DNA of 64,000 bases, from the NCBI GenBank assembly GCA_009845905.1, contig VXYS01000009.1, positions 186,001 through 250,000 of the forward strand. Reading direction: 5' to 3'. The DNA comes from Gammaproteobacteria bacterium (GTDB lineage Bacteria > Pseudomonadota > Gammaproteobacteria > Steroidobacterales > Foliamicaceae). The translations under genes were made by a program, and so were the position numbers. Shown here one piece after another: positions 47,746 through 56,373 of the stretch (positions within the stretch are counted from its first letter, which is position 1; every line of letters begins with the position of its first letter). Under the pieces are notes generated by a model, which saw only the letters and a list, made by a program, of their open reading frames with translations, had not been told where the DNA came from and ran no database searches.

Positions 47746-50420
47746 ACAGGCTCCTGCTGGTCGACGGAACGGCCTACCTCTTTCGCGCTTACTACGCGCT
47801 TCCCGCGTTCACCACGGCCGACGGACGGCCCACCGGCGCGCTGCACGGCGTGGTGAGCATGATCCAGCGGCTGCTTCGCGAAGAACCCCCCGACCTGCTG
47901 GCGTTCGTGATGGACGCGCCCGGACCCACGTTCCGCGACGAGATCTACCCGGAGTACAAGGCCAATCGCGACGTGATGCCGGAAGACCTGCGCGAGCAGA
48001 TCGAGCCGGTCGTGAACGTGGTCGAGGCGATGGGCGTGCCGCTGCTGCGGATCGGCGGAGTGGAAGCCGACGACGTGATCGGAACCCTCGCGGCCCAGGC
48101 CCGGGAAGAGGGGCTCGACACGCTGATCTCGACCACCGACAAGGACTTCGCCCAGCTCGTCGGGCCAAACGTCCGGCTGGTCAACTGGACCAACAACCGC
48201 GTCATGGACAGCGCGGCGGTGGAGGAAAAGTTCGGCGTCCCGCCGGAGCGGATCCGCGATTACCTCGCCCTGGCCGGCGACACCTCCGACAACATCCCGG
48301 GCGTGCGCGGTGTGGGACCGAAGACCGCCGCGAAGTGGCTGCAATCGTACGGCAGCCTGGAAGCCGTAAAGGAGAATGCCGCCGAGATTCGCGGCAAGGC
48401 CGGAGAAACCCTTCGGGCCAGCTTCGCCGACGTGGACCTGTCCCTTGAGCTGGCCACCATCCGCGAGGACGTGCCGCTCGACACGACCCCGCGCGACCTG
48501 AGGCTCAGGGCGCCGGACATGGACGCGCTCGAAGCGCTGTGCACGACGTTTGAACTCAACACCTTTCTTCGCAGCCTCCGCCAGTCGGTTCCCGCCTCCC
48601 CCAAGCAGGCGGAGTACGCGACGGTCCTGAACTCCGAACAGCTTGACGAGTGCCTCGCCCGGCTGCCCGACGCTCCCGCCGTGGGCCTGAGCGTGGAAGC
48701 GTCCGGCGAGAATCCGATGGAGCTGCGCCTGGCCGGCCTGGCCTTGTCCACCGGAGACGGCGAGGGCGCCTACGTGCCGCTGGCCCCGCGCGACCTCACT
48801 GAAGGCGCCGTCGAGCGTTCCGACGGCCGGGAACTGCTGGGCGGACTCAAGGGCTGGCTAGAGGAACCGGGCGCGCAAAAAGTCGGGCATAACCTCAAGT
48901 TCGTCAGCCATGTACTGGCGAACCACGGCATCGAACTGGCGGGCGGTGCGGGCGACACGATGCTGGAATCGTACGTGCTGAACTCCACTGCGATCGCCCA
49001 CGACTTCGACAAGGCGGTAAAACGCTACCTGGAACTGGACTGCATTTCCTCCGAAGACGTGTTCGGGAAAGGCCGCGGCAAGCTCTCGCCGGCGCAGGCG
49101 CCGCTGGAAAAGGTTACGCCGTACGCCGCCCAGAAAGCGGACTACGCGCTGAGGCTCCACCGGCTGCTGGCCGAAAAGCTCGACGAGACACCGGTCCTCA
49201 ACGAGGTGTTGGGGAACATGGAAATGCCGCTGTCGCCGGTGCTGGCCCGAATGGAGCGCGCCGGAGTGCTGGTCGATGCGAGCGTCTTGTCGGAACACTC
49301 GCAGGAACTGGCCGAACAGTTGCGCGAGCTGCAGGACCAGGCGTTCGAACAGGCCGGCAGCGAGTTCAACCTGGGTTCGCCCAAGCAACTCGGCGACGTG
49401 CTGTTCAACCGGCTGGGGCTGGAACCGGTGCGCCGCACATCGACCGGTCAGCCATCCACATCGGAGTCGGTGCTGCACGAACTGGCCGCCGTGCACCCCC
49501 TGCCCGAAACCATCCTGAAATATCGCAACCTGGCCAAGCTCAAGACCGGCTACACCGACGCTCTTCCGGGCTCCATCGATCCGCGCACGGGGCGGGTGCA
49601 TACCTCGTACCAGCAGGCCGTGGCCGCCACCGGTCGCCTGTCGTCCATCCATCCGAACCTGCAGAACATTCCGGCGCGCACAGGGGAGGGGCGGCGCATA
49701 CGCCAGGCTTTCGTGGCGCCGGACGGACGGGTGCTGATGTCGGCCGATTATTCGCAGATCGAACTGCGCATCATGGCCCAGCTCTCGGGGGACGAAGGTT
49801 TGCGCAGGGCTTTCTCCGAGGACATGGACGTGCACCGCGCGACTGCCGCCGAGGTTTTCGATACGCCGCCCGATTCGGTCAGCGCCGATCAGCGGCGGGC
49901 CGCCAAGGCAATCAATTTCGGGCTCATCTACGGCATGTCGCCGTTCGGCCTCGCCCGGCAACTCGGGGTGACCCGCGCGGAAGCGCAGGAATACGTCAAC
50001 CACTACTTCGCCCGCTATCCGGGCGTGCAGCAGTACATGGAGAGGACCCGCAAGCAGGCTCACGAGCAGGGTTGGGTGGAGACGCTGTTCGGACGCCGTC
50101 TGTATCTGCCGGACATCCGGGCCCGGGACTTTCGCCGGCGCAGTTACGCCGAACGAAGTGCGATCAACGCGCCGATGCAGGGCACCGCGGCCGACATCAT
50201 CAAGCGCGCAATGATCCGCATCGACGAATGGCTTCAGCCGCGCCGCGACAGGGCGCGGCTGATCATGCAGGTGCACGACGAACTGGTGTTCGAGTGCGAG
50301 CGGGACTTCGCCGAGGAACTGGCCGGCGAAGTCACCGTGATGATGGCCGGAGCGGCGTCACTTGAAGTTCCGCTCAAGGTGGACCTCGGCCAGGGCCCGA
50401 ACTGGGACGCCGCGCACTGA
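47742..50420 (+). CDS. polA: DNA polymerase I, with degenerate proofreading site
   Basis: The 892-residue protein has an N-terminal 5' nuclease (DGTAYLFRAYYAL; EADDVIGTLA; TTDKDFAQL), an exonuclease-fold middle domain and a C-terminal polymerase (RRIRQAFVAPDGRVLMSADYSQIELR; KAINFGLIYGMS; IMQVHDELVFE). In the middle domain the E. coli metal ligands Asp355, Asp424 and Asp501 correspond to Ser317, Val388 and Lys465, with only Glu319 kept. Proofreading activity is therefore probably lost, as in several bacterial Pol I enzymes. Polymerase and 5' nuclease motifs are intact. Confidence 0.96.
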   Translation: MNRLLLVDGTAYLFRAYYALPAFTTADGRPTGALHGVVSMIQRLLREEPPDLLAFVMDAPGPTFRDEIYPEYKANRDVMPEDLREQIEPVVNVVEAMGVPLLRIGGVEADDVIGTLAAQAREEGLDTLISTTDKDFAQLVGPNVRLVNWTNNRVMDSAAVEEKFGVPPERIRDYLALAGDTSDNIPGVRGVGPKTAAKWLQSYGSLEAVKENAAEIRGKAGETLRASFADVDLSLELATIREDVPLDTTPRDLRLRAPDMDALEALCTTFELNTFLRSLRQSVPASPKQAEYATVLNSEQLDECLARLPDAPAVGLSVEASGENPMELRLAGLALSTGDGEGAYVPLAPRDLTEGAVERSDGRELLGGLKGWLEEPGAQKVGHNLKFVSHVLANHGIELAGGAGDTMLESYVLNSTAIAHDFDKAVKRYLELDCISSEDVFGKGRGKLSPAQAPLEKVTPYAAQKADYALRLHRLLAEKLDETPVLNEVLGNMEMPLSPVLARMERAGVLVDASVLSEHSQELAEQLRELQDQAFEQAGSEFNLGSPKQLGDVLFNRLGLEPVRRTSTGQPSTSESVLHELAAVHPLPETILKYRNLAKLKTGYTDALPGSIDPRTGRVHTSYQQAVAATGRLSSIHPNLQNIPARTGEGRRIRQAFVAPDGRVLMSADYSQIELRIMAQLSGDEGLRRAFSEDMDVHRATAAEVFDTPPDSVSADQRRAAKAINFGLIYGMSPFGLARQLGVTRAEAQEYVNHYFARYPGVQQYMERTRKQAHEQGWVETLFGRRLYLPDIRARDFRRRSYAERSAINAPMQGTAADIIKRAMIRIDEWLQPRRDRARLIMQVHDELVFECERDFAEELAGEVTVMMAGAASLEVPLKVDLGQGPNWDAAH

Positions 50421-50427
50421 CGTGGGA

Positions 50428-50446
50428 GTGGGGGCATGTCCCCCAC
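50428..50446. terminator. Hairpin between polA and the convergent SDR gene
   Basis: GTGGGGG-CATGT-CCCCCAC is a perfect 7-bp stem centred in the 38-base gap between two convergent stop codons. No T-run follows on either strand, but its position suits a bidirectional terminator. Confidence 0.5.
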
Positions 50447-50458
50447 AGCGTGCCGCCC

Positions 50459-51460
50459 TCAAGTACCGGGAAAGGGGGCGTACCGCTCAAGCAGCGCTTC
50501 GCTCTCCTGCCAGAGCCGGGTACCGGCATCTTCGTCCATCGCCAGCGGCGACGGACGCGTCTCGCGCATGACGTGCAGGTATGCGCCGCTGCGACGGCCC
50601 GTCTCCGCGGCGCAGCAAAGGTAGATCACGGGTCTGGCCGCCCTTGTCGGGCTCAGGCAGAACAGGCGCATGAGCGGATAAATCAGCGGTTTCAGAAATG
50701 CCGGCGCGTCCCGTGCGATGCCCGTGGCGACCGGGCCGGGACACAAGGAGTGGACCGCGACGCGAGTTTCTCCGGTCGGGTTGAGCCGGCGGTTCAGCTC
50801 CTGCGCGTAGGTGCACAGATGCAGCTTGCTCAGCCCGTAGTGTTTGAGGCTGTCCCGGAGTCCATAGTCGACAAAGGCGCCGAACCGGTCGAAGTCGATC
50901 GGGCCGGCGGAACGGTGGGCCTCGGAGCCGACCAGGACGATCCGGGGAGCCTCTTCCCCCTGAACGCACGGCCGGATCAGGCCGTCGTCCAGCAGCCGGG
51001 CGACCAGCATCCGGTTGGCCAGAAAATTCACGGCAAACATCACTTCGAATCCCTGTGGCGTCCGGCGCGCCCTGCGCGGGATCAGCCCCGCGTTTAGAAC
51101 GGCGATATCGATCCGGCGCGCAACGCTCTTCAGGTCGTCACACAGGCGCGCAACCGAATCCAGATCGGCGAGGTCGACAGGCAGCATTTCAACCTGCCGG
51201 GAACCCGACAGATGCCTGACTTCCTCGCCGGCCCGCGGATGGCCGCTGCGGCAGGCCATCAGCACGCGGGCGCCCCGCCTTGCCAGGTCGACCGCCACGG
51301 CCTTGCCCAGGCCGGTGTTGGCCCCGGTGACCAGGCAGACCTTTCCGTCGACCCGCAAGTCTTCCGGTACCGGGCGCAAGCTCTCCCCTTTTGAGACGCG
51401 GCCCCGGACCGCCGCGGTCAGCGCGCGCCGAACGTGCTTGTCGTCGTCGCCCGTCCTCAC
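50459..51460 (-). CDS. Short-chain dehydrogenase/reductase (retinol-dehydrogenase-like)
   Basis: The 333-residue protein has the SDR cofactor motif VTGANTGLGKAVAVDL near residue 41, the NAG motif in IAVLNAGLIP, a Ser in LVGSEAH and the catalytic YGLSK pair near 212. MACRS after the second strand suggests NADP(H). The overall type resembles retinol dehydrogenase or protochlorophyllide-reductase-like SDRs, but the substrate is unknown. Start GTG 51460 overlaps the engB stop (GTGA); the frame is open to 51610 inside engB. Confidence 0.82.
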   Translation of the reverse strand: MRTGDDDKHVRRALTAAVRGRVSKGESLRPVPEDLRVDGKVCLVTGANTGLGKAVAVDLARRGARVLMACRSGHPRAGEEVRHLSGSRQVEMLPVDLADLDSVARLCDDLKSVARRIDIAVLNAGLIPRRARRTPQGFEVMFAVNFLANRMLVARLLDDGLIRPCVQGEEAPRIVLVGSEAHRSAGPIDFDRFGAFVDYGLRDSLKHYGLSKLHLCTYAQELNRRLNPTGETRVAVHSLCPGPVATGIARDAPAFLKPLIYPLMRLFCLSPTRAARPVIYLCCAAETGRRSGAYLHVMRETRPSPLAMDEDAGTRLWQESEALLERYAPFPGT

Positions 51461-52032
51461 GCAAGCAGCCAGGTTTCGAGCACGCCGCGGGCTTCTTCCA
51501 CGCCCACGGACCGCAATGCGGAGAATTCCTGGACCGTGCCGTTTTCGGCGAGAAGCTGCTCGGCGTCCCGCAGGGTCTCCATCAGAGCGCCGCGTTTGAG
51601 GCGGTCGCACTTGTTCATCAGCAGATGCACGGGCGCTTCAGATGCCGCGCAGACGTCGAGCATGCGCAGGTCGAGCTCGCCCACCCCCCGGCGCGCGTCC
51701 ACCACGACGAAGACGCCGCGCAGCGACCCGCGGCGTTGAAAGTAATCGCTCATCATGCCTTCCCACTGCCTGCGAACCCTAAGCGGCGCTGCAGCGTAGC
51801 CGTAGCCGGGCAGGTCCACGATCCGCCGTTGCTCGCCGACGGTGAAAAACTGCAGCATCTGGGTGCGCCCCGGAGTCTTGCTGGAACGGGCGAGCCCCCG
51901 CCGATTGAGGATCGCGTTGATCGAGCTGGACTTGCCGGAATTCGAGCGGCCGGCGAACGCCACTTCGGCGCCCGCGTCCTCCGGATAGTGCTTCCAGGAC
52001 GACGCCGATTTAAGGAATGAGGCTTGCAACAT
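51457..52032 (-). CDS. engB: Ribosome biogenesis GTPase EngB (YihA/YsxC)
   Basis: The 191-residue GTPase has G1 GRSNSGKSS near residue 28, G2 TPGRTQ, G3 DLPGYGYA near 73, G4 NKCDRLK near 139 and G5 FSALR near 168. It acts in late 50S assembly. The polA-engB neighbourhood is typical for Gammaproteobacteria, although here an SDR gene lies between them. It is divergent from dsbA. Confidence 0.95.
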   Translation of the reverse strand: MLQASFLKSASSWKHYPEDAGAEVAFAGRSNSGKSSSINAILNRRGLARSSKTPGRTQMLQFFTVGEQRRIVDLPGYGYAAAPLRVRRQWEGMMSDYFQRRGSLRGVFVVVDARRGVGELDLRMLDVCAASEAPVHLLMNKCDRLKRGALMETLRDAEQLLAENGTVQEFSALRSVGVEEARGVLETWLLA

Positions 52033-52079
52033 GGATAATCGCGCCGGCGATGGCTGTCCGCGGCACAGGTGGGTACACT

Positions 52080-52751
52080 ATGCAAAAAATTCCGCCAAAT
52101 ATGAAACCCATATACCGCAATCTGCTGCTCGCAGCCCTCGTCCTGGTGGCCGCGCCCCTTTCGCTGGCCCAGGATGCGTCCAACTGGAAGTACCAGGAGG
52201 GCGTCCACTACGACCGCCTGGTGCCCGTGCAGGGAACCTCGAGCCCGCCGGACAAGATCGAGGTGGCCGAGTTCTTCTGGTACGGCTGCGTCTACTGCTA
52301 CCGCATGGACGCATACGTCGAGGAATGGAAGAAGGACCAGCCGGAAGAAGTCAACTTCATCAACATCCCGGCGCTGTGGGACCCCACGATGGAAACGCAC
52401 GCACGCCTGTTCCTGGCGCTGCAGGCGGTGGGCGAGCTTGACGCCGCGCACCGGGACGTTTTCCGCTCGATACACACCGAAAACCGGCTCCTGCTGCGGC
52501 TCGGCGACCAGGAGCGATTCGCACAGCGCTACGGAGTCTCGGCGGAGGACTACCGCAACGCCTTCCGGTCGTTCTCGGTCGAATCCAGCCTGCGCAGGAT
52601 CAAGGACCTGATGCGCCGATACCGCATTCTGGCGGTGCCGGCCTTCGTCGTGAACGGCAAGTACGTGGTGCGCGTTACGCCCAACAGCGACATGCCCGAC
52701 CTGCTGGAAGTCGTTGACGAACTGGTGGCGCGCGAACTCTCCGAACGCTGA
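52080..52751 (+). CDS. dsbA: Thiol:disulfide interchange protein DsbA with CVYC active site
   Basis: The 223-residue periplasmic protein has a signal peptide (about 1-30, ending APLSLA), the thioredoxin-fold active site EFFWYGCVYCY with Cys70 and Cys73, a helical insertion, and the cis-Pro region ILAVPAFVVNGKYVV. The dipeptide between the cysteines is Val-Tyr, where DsbA normally has Pro-His. ATG 52080 has AGGTGG 8 bases upstream; ATG 52101 is an alternative. It lies divergently from engB. Confidence 0.92.
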   Translation: MQKIPPNMKPIYRNLLLAALVLVAAPLSLAQDASNWKYQEGVHYDRLVPVQGTSSPPDKIEVAEFFWYGCVYCYRMDAYVEEWKKDQPEEVNFINIPALWDPTMETHARLFLALQAVGELDAAHRDVFRSIHTENRLLLRLGDQERFAQRYGVSAEDYRNAFRSFSVESSLRRIKDLMRRYRILAVPAFVVNGKYVVRVTPNSDMPDLLEVVDELVARELSER

Positions 52752-52766
52752 TCCCGAGGGCGCCCG

Positions 52767-53630
52767 CTATTCGTAGCGGCGCAGGAGCTTGCGGGCCTGG
52801 GCCAGGTGCGGCTGGTCCACCATCTTCCCGCGAATCGACATGACGCCGGTCTCGCCGGAAGCCTCGAACGCCTCGACGATCTCGCGCGCCTCGGCCAGTT
52901 GCTCGTCGCTGGGCGTGAACACCTCGTTGAGGATCTCCACCTGCGCCGGGTGAATCGCCGCTCCGCCCACATAGCCCATCTCCAGCGCCTCCTTCGTGAA
53001 TTGCCGGAAGCCGTCCAGGTTGCGGAAGTCGGCATAGACCGCCTCGATCGCATCCACCTCGGCCACGGTGGCCGCCGCCAGGGTCAGCGCGCGGGAAATT
53101 TCGTAAAGCGGCAACAGGCTGCCGTCCTCACGGCGGCGGCGCAGGGCGCCCACGTCGGTCCCCAGGTCCTCCGAGCCCCAGCTCAGCGCAGTCAGCCTGG
53201 GTAATCCGGGCCGGTACTCATGCAGCGACATCAGGCCGCGGGCGGTCTCGCCGGCCAGCGCAAGGATCCCGGCCGGCTCGCCGCGCTCCGGGTCCTCCAG
53301 CCGGTCCATCAATTCCGCCACGGCAAAGACGTCGGCCGTCGAGCGCGGCTTGGGCAGGACAATGCCGTCGGCCGCGCCGGCCATTGCCGCTTCCACGTCC
53401 TCCCGCCAGTAAGGCGTATGCAGGCCGTTGATGCGCACCCACAACGGGGCGCCGTCGCGCGCGGCCGAGCCGAGGTATTCGCCGATCATCTTCCTGGCCA
53501 CCGGCTTGCGGGCCGGACTCACCGAGTCCTCCACGTCGAGGATCAGGATGTCGGCGCCGGTCGAGGGACCCTTGGCGAGCTTGCGCTCGCTGTCGCCCGG
53601 CACGAACAGCCAGGACCGCCGCCCTTTCAT
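52767..53630 (-). CDS. HpcH/HpaI aldolase / CitE-like citrate lyase beta family protein
   Basis: The 287-residue TIM-barrel protein has RRSWLFVPGDSERKLAKG, the Mg2+-site motif ADILILDVEDSV, WVRINGLHT, GIVLPKPRS and LTALSWGSEDLGTDVGALR, the pattern of CitE-like lyases such as malyl-, citramalyl- or beta-methylmalyl-CoA lyase. The substrate is not determinable. ATG 53630 overlaps the moaE stop (ATGA), so it is translated with the Moco genes although a functional link is not obvious. Confidence 0.85.
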   Translation of the reverse strand: MKGRRSWLFVPGDSERKLAKGPSTGADILILDVEDSVSPARKPVARKMIGEYLGSAARDGAPLWVRINGLHTPYWREDVEAAMAGAADGIVLPKPRSTADVFAVAELMDRLEDPERGEPAGILALAGETARGLMSLHEYRPGLPRLTALSWGSEDLGTDVGALRRRREDGSLLPLYEISRALTLAAATVAEVDAIEAVYADFRNLDGFRQFTKEALEMGYVGGAAIHPAQVEILNEVFTPSDEQLAEAREIVEAFEASGETGVMSIRGKMVDQPHLAQARKLLRRYE

Positions 53631-54058
53631 GCGCCCTCCGTCGGCGCCGCGTTGATCCACTCGGCCGGCCCCTCGGGGTAATGCTCGCGCTTCCAGATCG
53701 GCACGCGCTTCTTCACCTCGTCGATGACGAAACGCGCGGCGGCAAAGGCTTCTTCACGGTGCCCGGCGGCAACGCCCACCCAGACCGCCGGCTCGCCGAT
53801 CGCCAGGTCGCCGGTGCGGTGCACGCAGCGCACCTTGCCGACGCCGAATTTCTCCCTGGCCTCGCCGAGAACGCGCTCGCCTTCGCTGACCGCCAGCTCC
53901 TCGTAGCACTCGTACTCAAGCCGGGCCACCGAGCGTCCCTCGTTATGGTTGCGCACGCGCCCGCAGAAGGACACGACGGCGCCGGACGCAGCGTCCTCGA
54001 GAGCCGCGATTTCCTCCGCCGGCACGATTTCGCTCCGGCTGATGCGGAAATCGCTCAT
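53627..54058 (-). CDS. moaE: Molybdopterin synthase catalytic subunit MoaE
   Basis: The 143-residue protein has the MoaE features GAVVSFCGRVRNHNEGR, LEYECYEELA, HRTGDLAIGEPAVWVGVAAGHR and the catalytic Lys region FVIDEVKKRVPIWKREHY. It transfers sulfur from MoaD thiocarboxylate to cyclic pyranopterin monophosphate. The start at 54058 overlaps the moaD stop (ATGA). Confidence 0.93.
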   Translation of the reverse strand: MSDFRISRSEIVPAEEIAALEDAASGAVVSFCGRVRNHNEGRSVARLEYECYEELAVSEGERVLGEAREKFGVGKVRCVHRTGDLAIGEPAVWVGVAAGHREEAFAAARFVIDEVKKRVPIWKREHYPEGPAEWINAAPTEGA

Positions 54059-54291
54059 CCGCCGGCCACCGGGGGAATGAACACGACGCGGTCGCCGTCG
54101 GCAAGCCGGCAATCCCATGCCCGGAATTCGTCGTTGACCGCAACCTTGAGGCCGGTCTGCGCCGGAAGCCCGCGCCTCGGAGCCAGCTCGAGGTAGAGCT
54201 CCCGCGGAGTGGCCGCGCGCGTCTCCAGGGTTTCATGTTCCCGTCCGGCGCGGTCGCGCAGCATGGCGAAATAGTCAACGCGAACGCGCAT
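54055..54291 (-). CDS. moaD: Molybdopterin synthase sulfur carrier subunit MoaD
   Basis: The 78-residue ubiquitin-like protein begins RVRVDYFAMLRDRAGREHE, has the conserved VAVNDEFRAWDCRLADGDRVVFIPPVAGG region and ends in the required Gly-Gly. It carries the thiocarboxylate used by MoaE. It heads a three-gene transcript, moaD-moaE-CitE-like, divergent from the nitrilase-fold gene. moaA, moaB and moaC are not in the window. Confidence 0.92.
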   Translation of the reverse strand: MRVRVDYFAMLRDRAGREHETLETRAATPRELYLELAPRRGLPAQTGLKVAVNDEFRAWDCRLADGDRVVFIPPVAGG

Positions 54292-54344
54292 CGATCGGGC
54301 GGATTGCCGGCAGAAATTTCATCGCGTAATGCTACATTAGCGCC

Positions 54345-55400
54345 ATGAATGAAGAAACGCCGATGGTGCGGGAGGACGGCACCTATCCCGCAGCCGATCT
54401 GGTCAAGGACACGATCACCGTGTCGGTGGTGCAAACGAGGGTCCGGGCGGTCAACGGCGAGAATCCGGAACCCGATCTGAAAGCCAATCTCCAGTACATG
54501 CTGGAGTGCATGGACGCCGCGCAAGGCTACGGCGGGCGCAGCGATCTGCTGCTGTTCCACGAGTTTCCGATCACCGGCTTCAGCCTGTGGACGCGCGAGC
54601 AGCATCACCGGCTGGCCATCGAGGTGCCCGGGCCGGAGACCGAAGCGATCGCCGAGAAGGCCAGACAGTACGGCTGCTACGTGGTGTTCGGCACTTATGC
54701 GAAGGACGCTGACTGGCCGGGACATATCCTGCACCTGATGATCATGATCGGTCCCGACGGCGAACTGGTCGCGCGCCACTGGAAGCAACGCAACGTGCGG
54801 GGCATGTTCCCCGGCGGTGAGCAATACACCACCGCCGTCTACGACGTGCTGGACCGGTTCGTGGAAATGTACGGGCAGGACGCTGTGATACCCGTTGCCC
54901 GCACCGGTATCGGCAACATCGCGCTTTCCGCGGTGCAGTTCGAGCCGGAACTGTTCCGCTGCATGGCCTTCAAGGGCGCGGAGATCATCTGCCGGGTGGC
55001 CACCGGCGGGTTCGAGTACGAGGACATGCGCCTGACCTCGTATCACAACAGCCTGTACACGCTGATCTGCAACAATTCCGTTTCAACGCACGACCGCAAC
55101 CCGGGCTTCCTGGAAGACACGGCCTACGGCGGGCCGGGCCGGTCGGCGATATTCGGCCCGCGCGGGGTGGAACTGGCCAAGGCCGGGGCCTTCGAGACCC
55201 AGCGCTCGGCCACCATCCCGATCGCCGAATTCCGGCGCAAGCACCGGATCCCCGATTTGCACATGTCGCTCTACCGGCCGGTGCTGGACCAGTACCGCGA
55301 ACGCTACGATCCCAACGGTTACGCGGAATCGCCGCCGGAAAGCCGCCTCGATGCCTACAAGCAGTTCGTGGCGCGGTCGCGCTGGACCCATTACTGGTAA
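54345..55400 (+). CDS. Nitrilase-superfamily protein with Ser at the catalytic Cys position
   Basis: The 351-residue protein follows the carbon-nitrogen hydrolase fold, closest in layout to aliphatic amidases. Glu73 in DLLLFHEFPITGF is the expected catalytic Glu, and Lys147 in ARHWKQRNVRGMFPGG is at a plausible distance for the catalytic Lys. In the nucleophile segment, NIALSAVQFEPELFRCMAFKGAEIICR aligns with the amidase CDDGNYPEI-type motif so that Ser195 occupies the Cys position. It may be inactive, or use another nucleophile. It is followed by an MBL hydrolase 14 bases downstream. Confidence 0.8.
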   Translation: MNEETPMVREDGTYPAADLVKDTITVSVVQTRVRAVNGENPEPDLKANLQYMLECMDAAQGYGGRSDLLLFHEFPITGFSLWTREQHHRLAIEVPGPETEAIAEKARQYGCYVVFGTYAKDADWPGHILHLMIMIGPDGELVARHWKQRNVRGMFPGGEQYTTAVYDVLDRFVEMYGQDAVIPVARTGIGNIALSAVQFEPELFRCMAFKGAEIICRVATGGFEYEDMRLTSYHNSLYTLICNNSVSTHDRNPGFLEDTAYGGPGRSAIFGPRGVELAKAGAFETQRSATIPIAEFRRKHRIPDLHMSLYRPVLDQYRERYDPNGYAESPPESRLDAYKQFVARSRWTHYW

Positions 55401-55414
55401 ACGGAGGCCGCACC

Positions 55415-56296
55415 GTGATCAAACTTGGCCCCTACGAGATCCATCGCGTCGAGGAGCTGATCCTCCCGTACGCCGGCTACGCCGACCTCATTCCGGACAT
55501 GCCCGCGGAACTGCTCGACGAGCATAGCGACGTGCTCACGGCGCACCAGCTCCAGGCGGAGACCGGCCGGATCGTGCTCAGTTTTCACAGCTGGCTGATC
55601 CGCACCCGCCACCACTGGATCCTGATCGACACCTGCATCGGCAACCACAAGATCTACGAACGCAAGGAACTGGCGGCCTTCAGCCAGCTCGACACGGCCT
55701 ACCTGACCCGGCTGCGGGGCGCCGGCGCGGCGCCGGAAGACATCGACTACGTGTTCTGCACCCACCTGCACTTCGACCACTGCGGGTGGAACACCTCGCT
55801 GGTGGACGGCCGCTGGCAGCCCACCTTCCCGAACGCGCGCTACCTATGCCACAAAAAAGAGCTGGAACACTGGTCCAGCGTCCAGGAAGACGACTACGAC
55901 ATGGGTCCGAACAGCGGGGTGTTCGACGCGAACGTCCAGCCGCTGGTCGAGGCCGGGCTGCTGGAGGGCGTCGAAGACGGATACGAAATCGAAGACGGGG
56001 TTCGGTTGCGGCTGGCCGCGGGCCATACGCCCGGCCACACGGTCCTGGAGCTCGGCAAGGAAGGATCGCACGGGCTGTTCTCGGGAGACCTCATTCACGC
56101 GGTAATGCAGATCTACGGACCGCAGTACACGACCGTGTTCTGCAACAAAGGCGAAGAGGCGGCCGAAACGCGCCGGCAAACGCTGGAACGCATCGCCGAC
56201 CGCTCGACCCTGCTGTTCCCCGCGCACTTCGGCCACCCGCACTACGGACGGGTCGAGTCCACCGCCTCCGGCTTCAGGTTCGTCTTCGCCCCTTAA
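55415..56296 (+). CDS. MBL-fold metallohydrolase (lactonase-like)
   Basis: The 293-residue protein has the metallo-beta-lactamase metal motif THLHFDHCGWN near residue 116, a His in HTPGHTVLEL near 208, Asp in LFSGDLIHAV near 230 and a final AHFGHP His. Such enzymes include quorum-signal lactonases and related ester hydrolases. The start is GTG with GGAGG 7 bases upstream. It probably forms an operon with the nitrilase-fold gene. Its stop codon overlaps the outer end of a palindromic repeat. Confidence 0.86.
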   Translation: MIKLGPYEIHRVEELILPYAGYADLIPDMPAELLDEHSDVLTAHQLQAETGRIVLSFHSWLIRTRHHWILIDTCIGNHKIYERKELAAFSQLDTAYLTRLRGAGAAPEDIDYVFCTHLHFDHCGWNTSLVDGRWQPTFPNARYLCHKKELEHWSSVQEDDYDMGPNSGVFDANVQPLVEAGLLEGVEDGYEIEDGVRLRLAAGHTPGHTVLELGKEGSHGLFSGDLIHAVMQIYGPQYTTVFCNKGEEAAETRRQTLERIADRSTLLFPAHFGHPHYGRVESTASGFRFVFAP

Positions 56297-56372
56297 CCCG
56301 GGAACGAACACGTCTCCTGGGAACGAAGGCGTCCCGCCTTCGTCGAGGGCGGGACGCCCTCGCTCCCGGGTT
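56295..56372. repeat. Cloverleaf-like palindromic repeat, copy B (between convergent genes)
   Basis: The core at 56316-56370 matches copy A at 38.9 kb. It contains hairpins CGAAGGCG-TCC-CGCCTTCG and GAGGGCG-GGA-CGCCCTC. Its outer arm AACCCGGGA (56295-56303) pairs with TCCCGGGTT (56364-56372), and GGGAACGAA occurs twice on the left side. The element fills the whole convergent gap between the MBL gene stop and the hemH stop, so it may act as a bidirectional terminator. Confidence 0.85.
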
Positions 56373-56373
56373 G

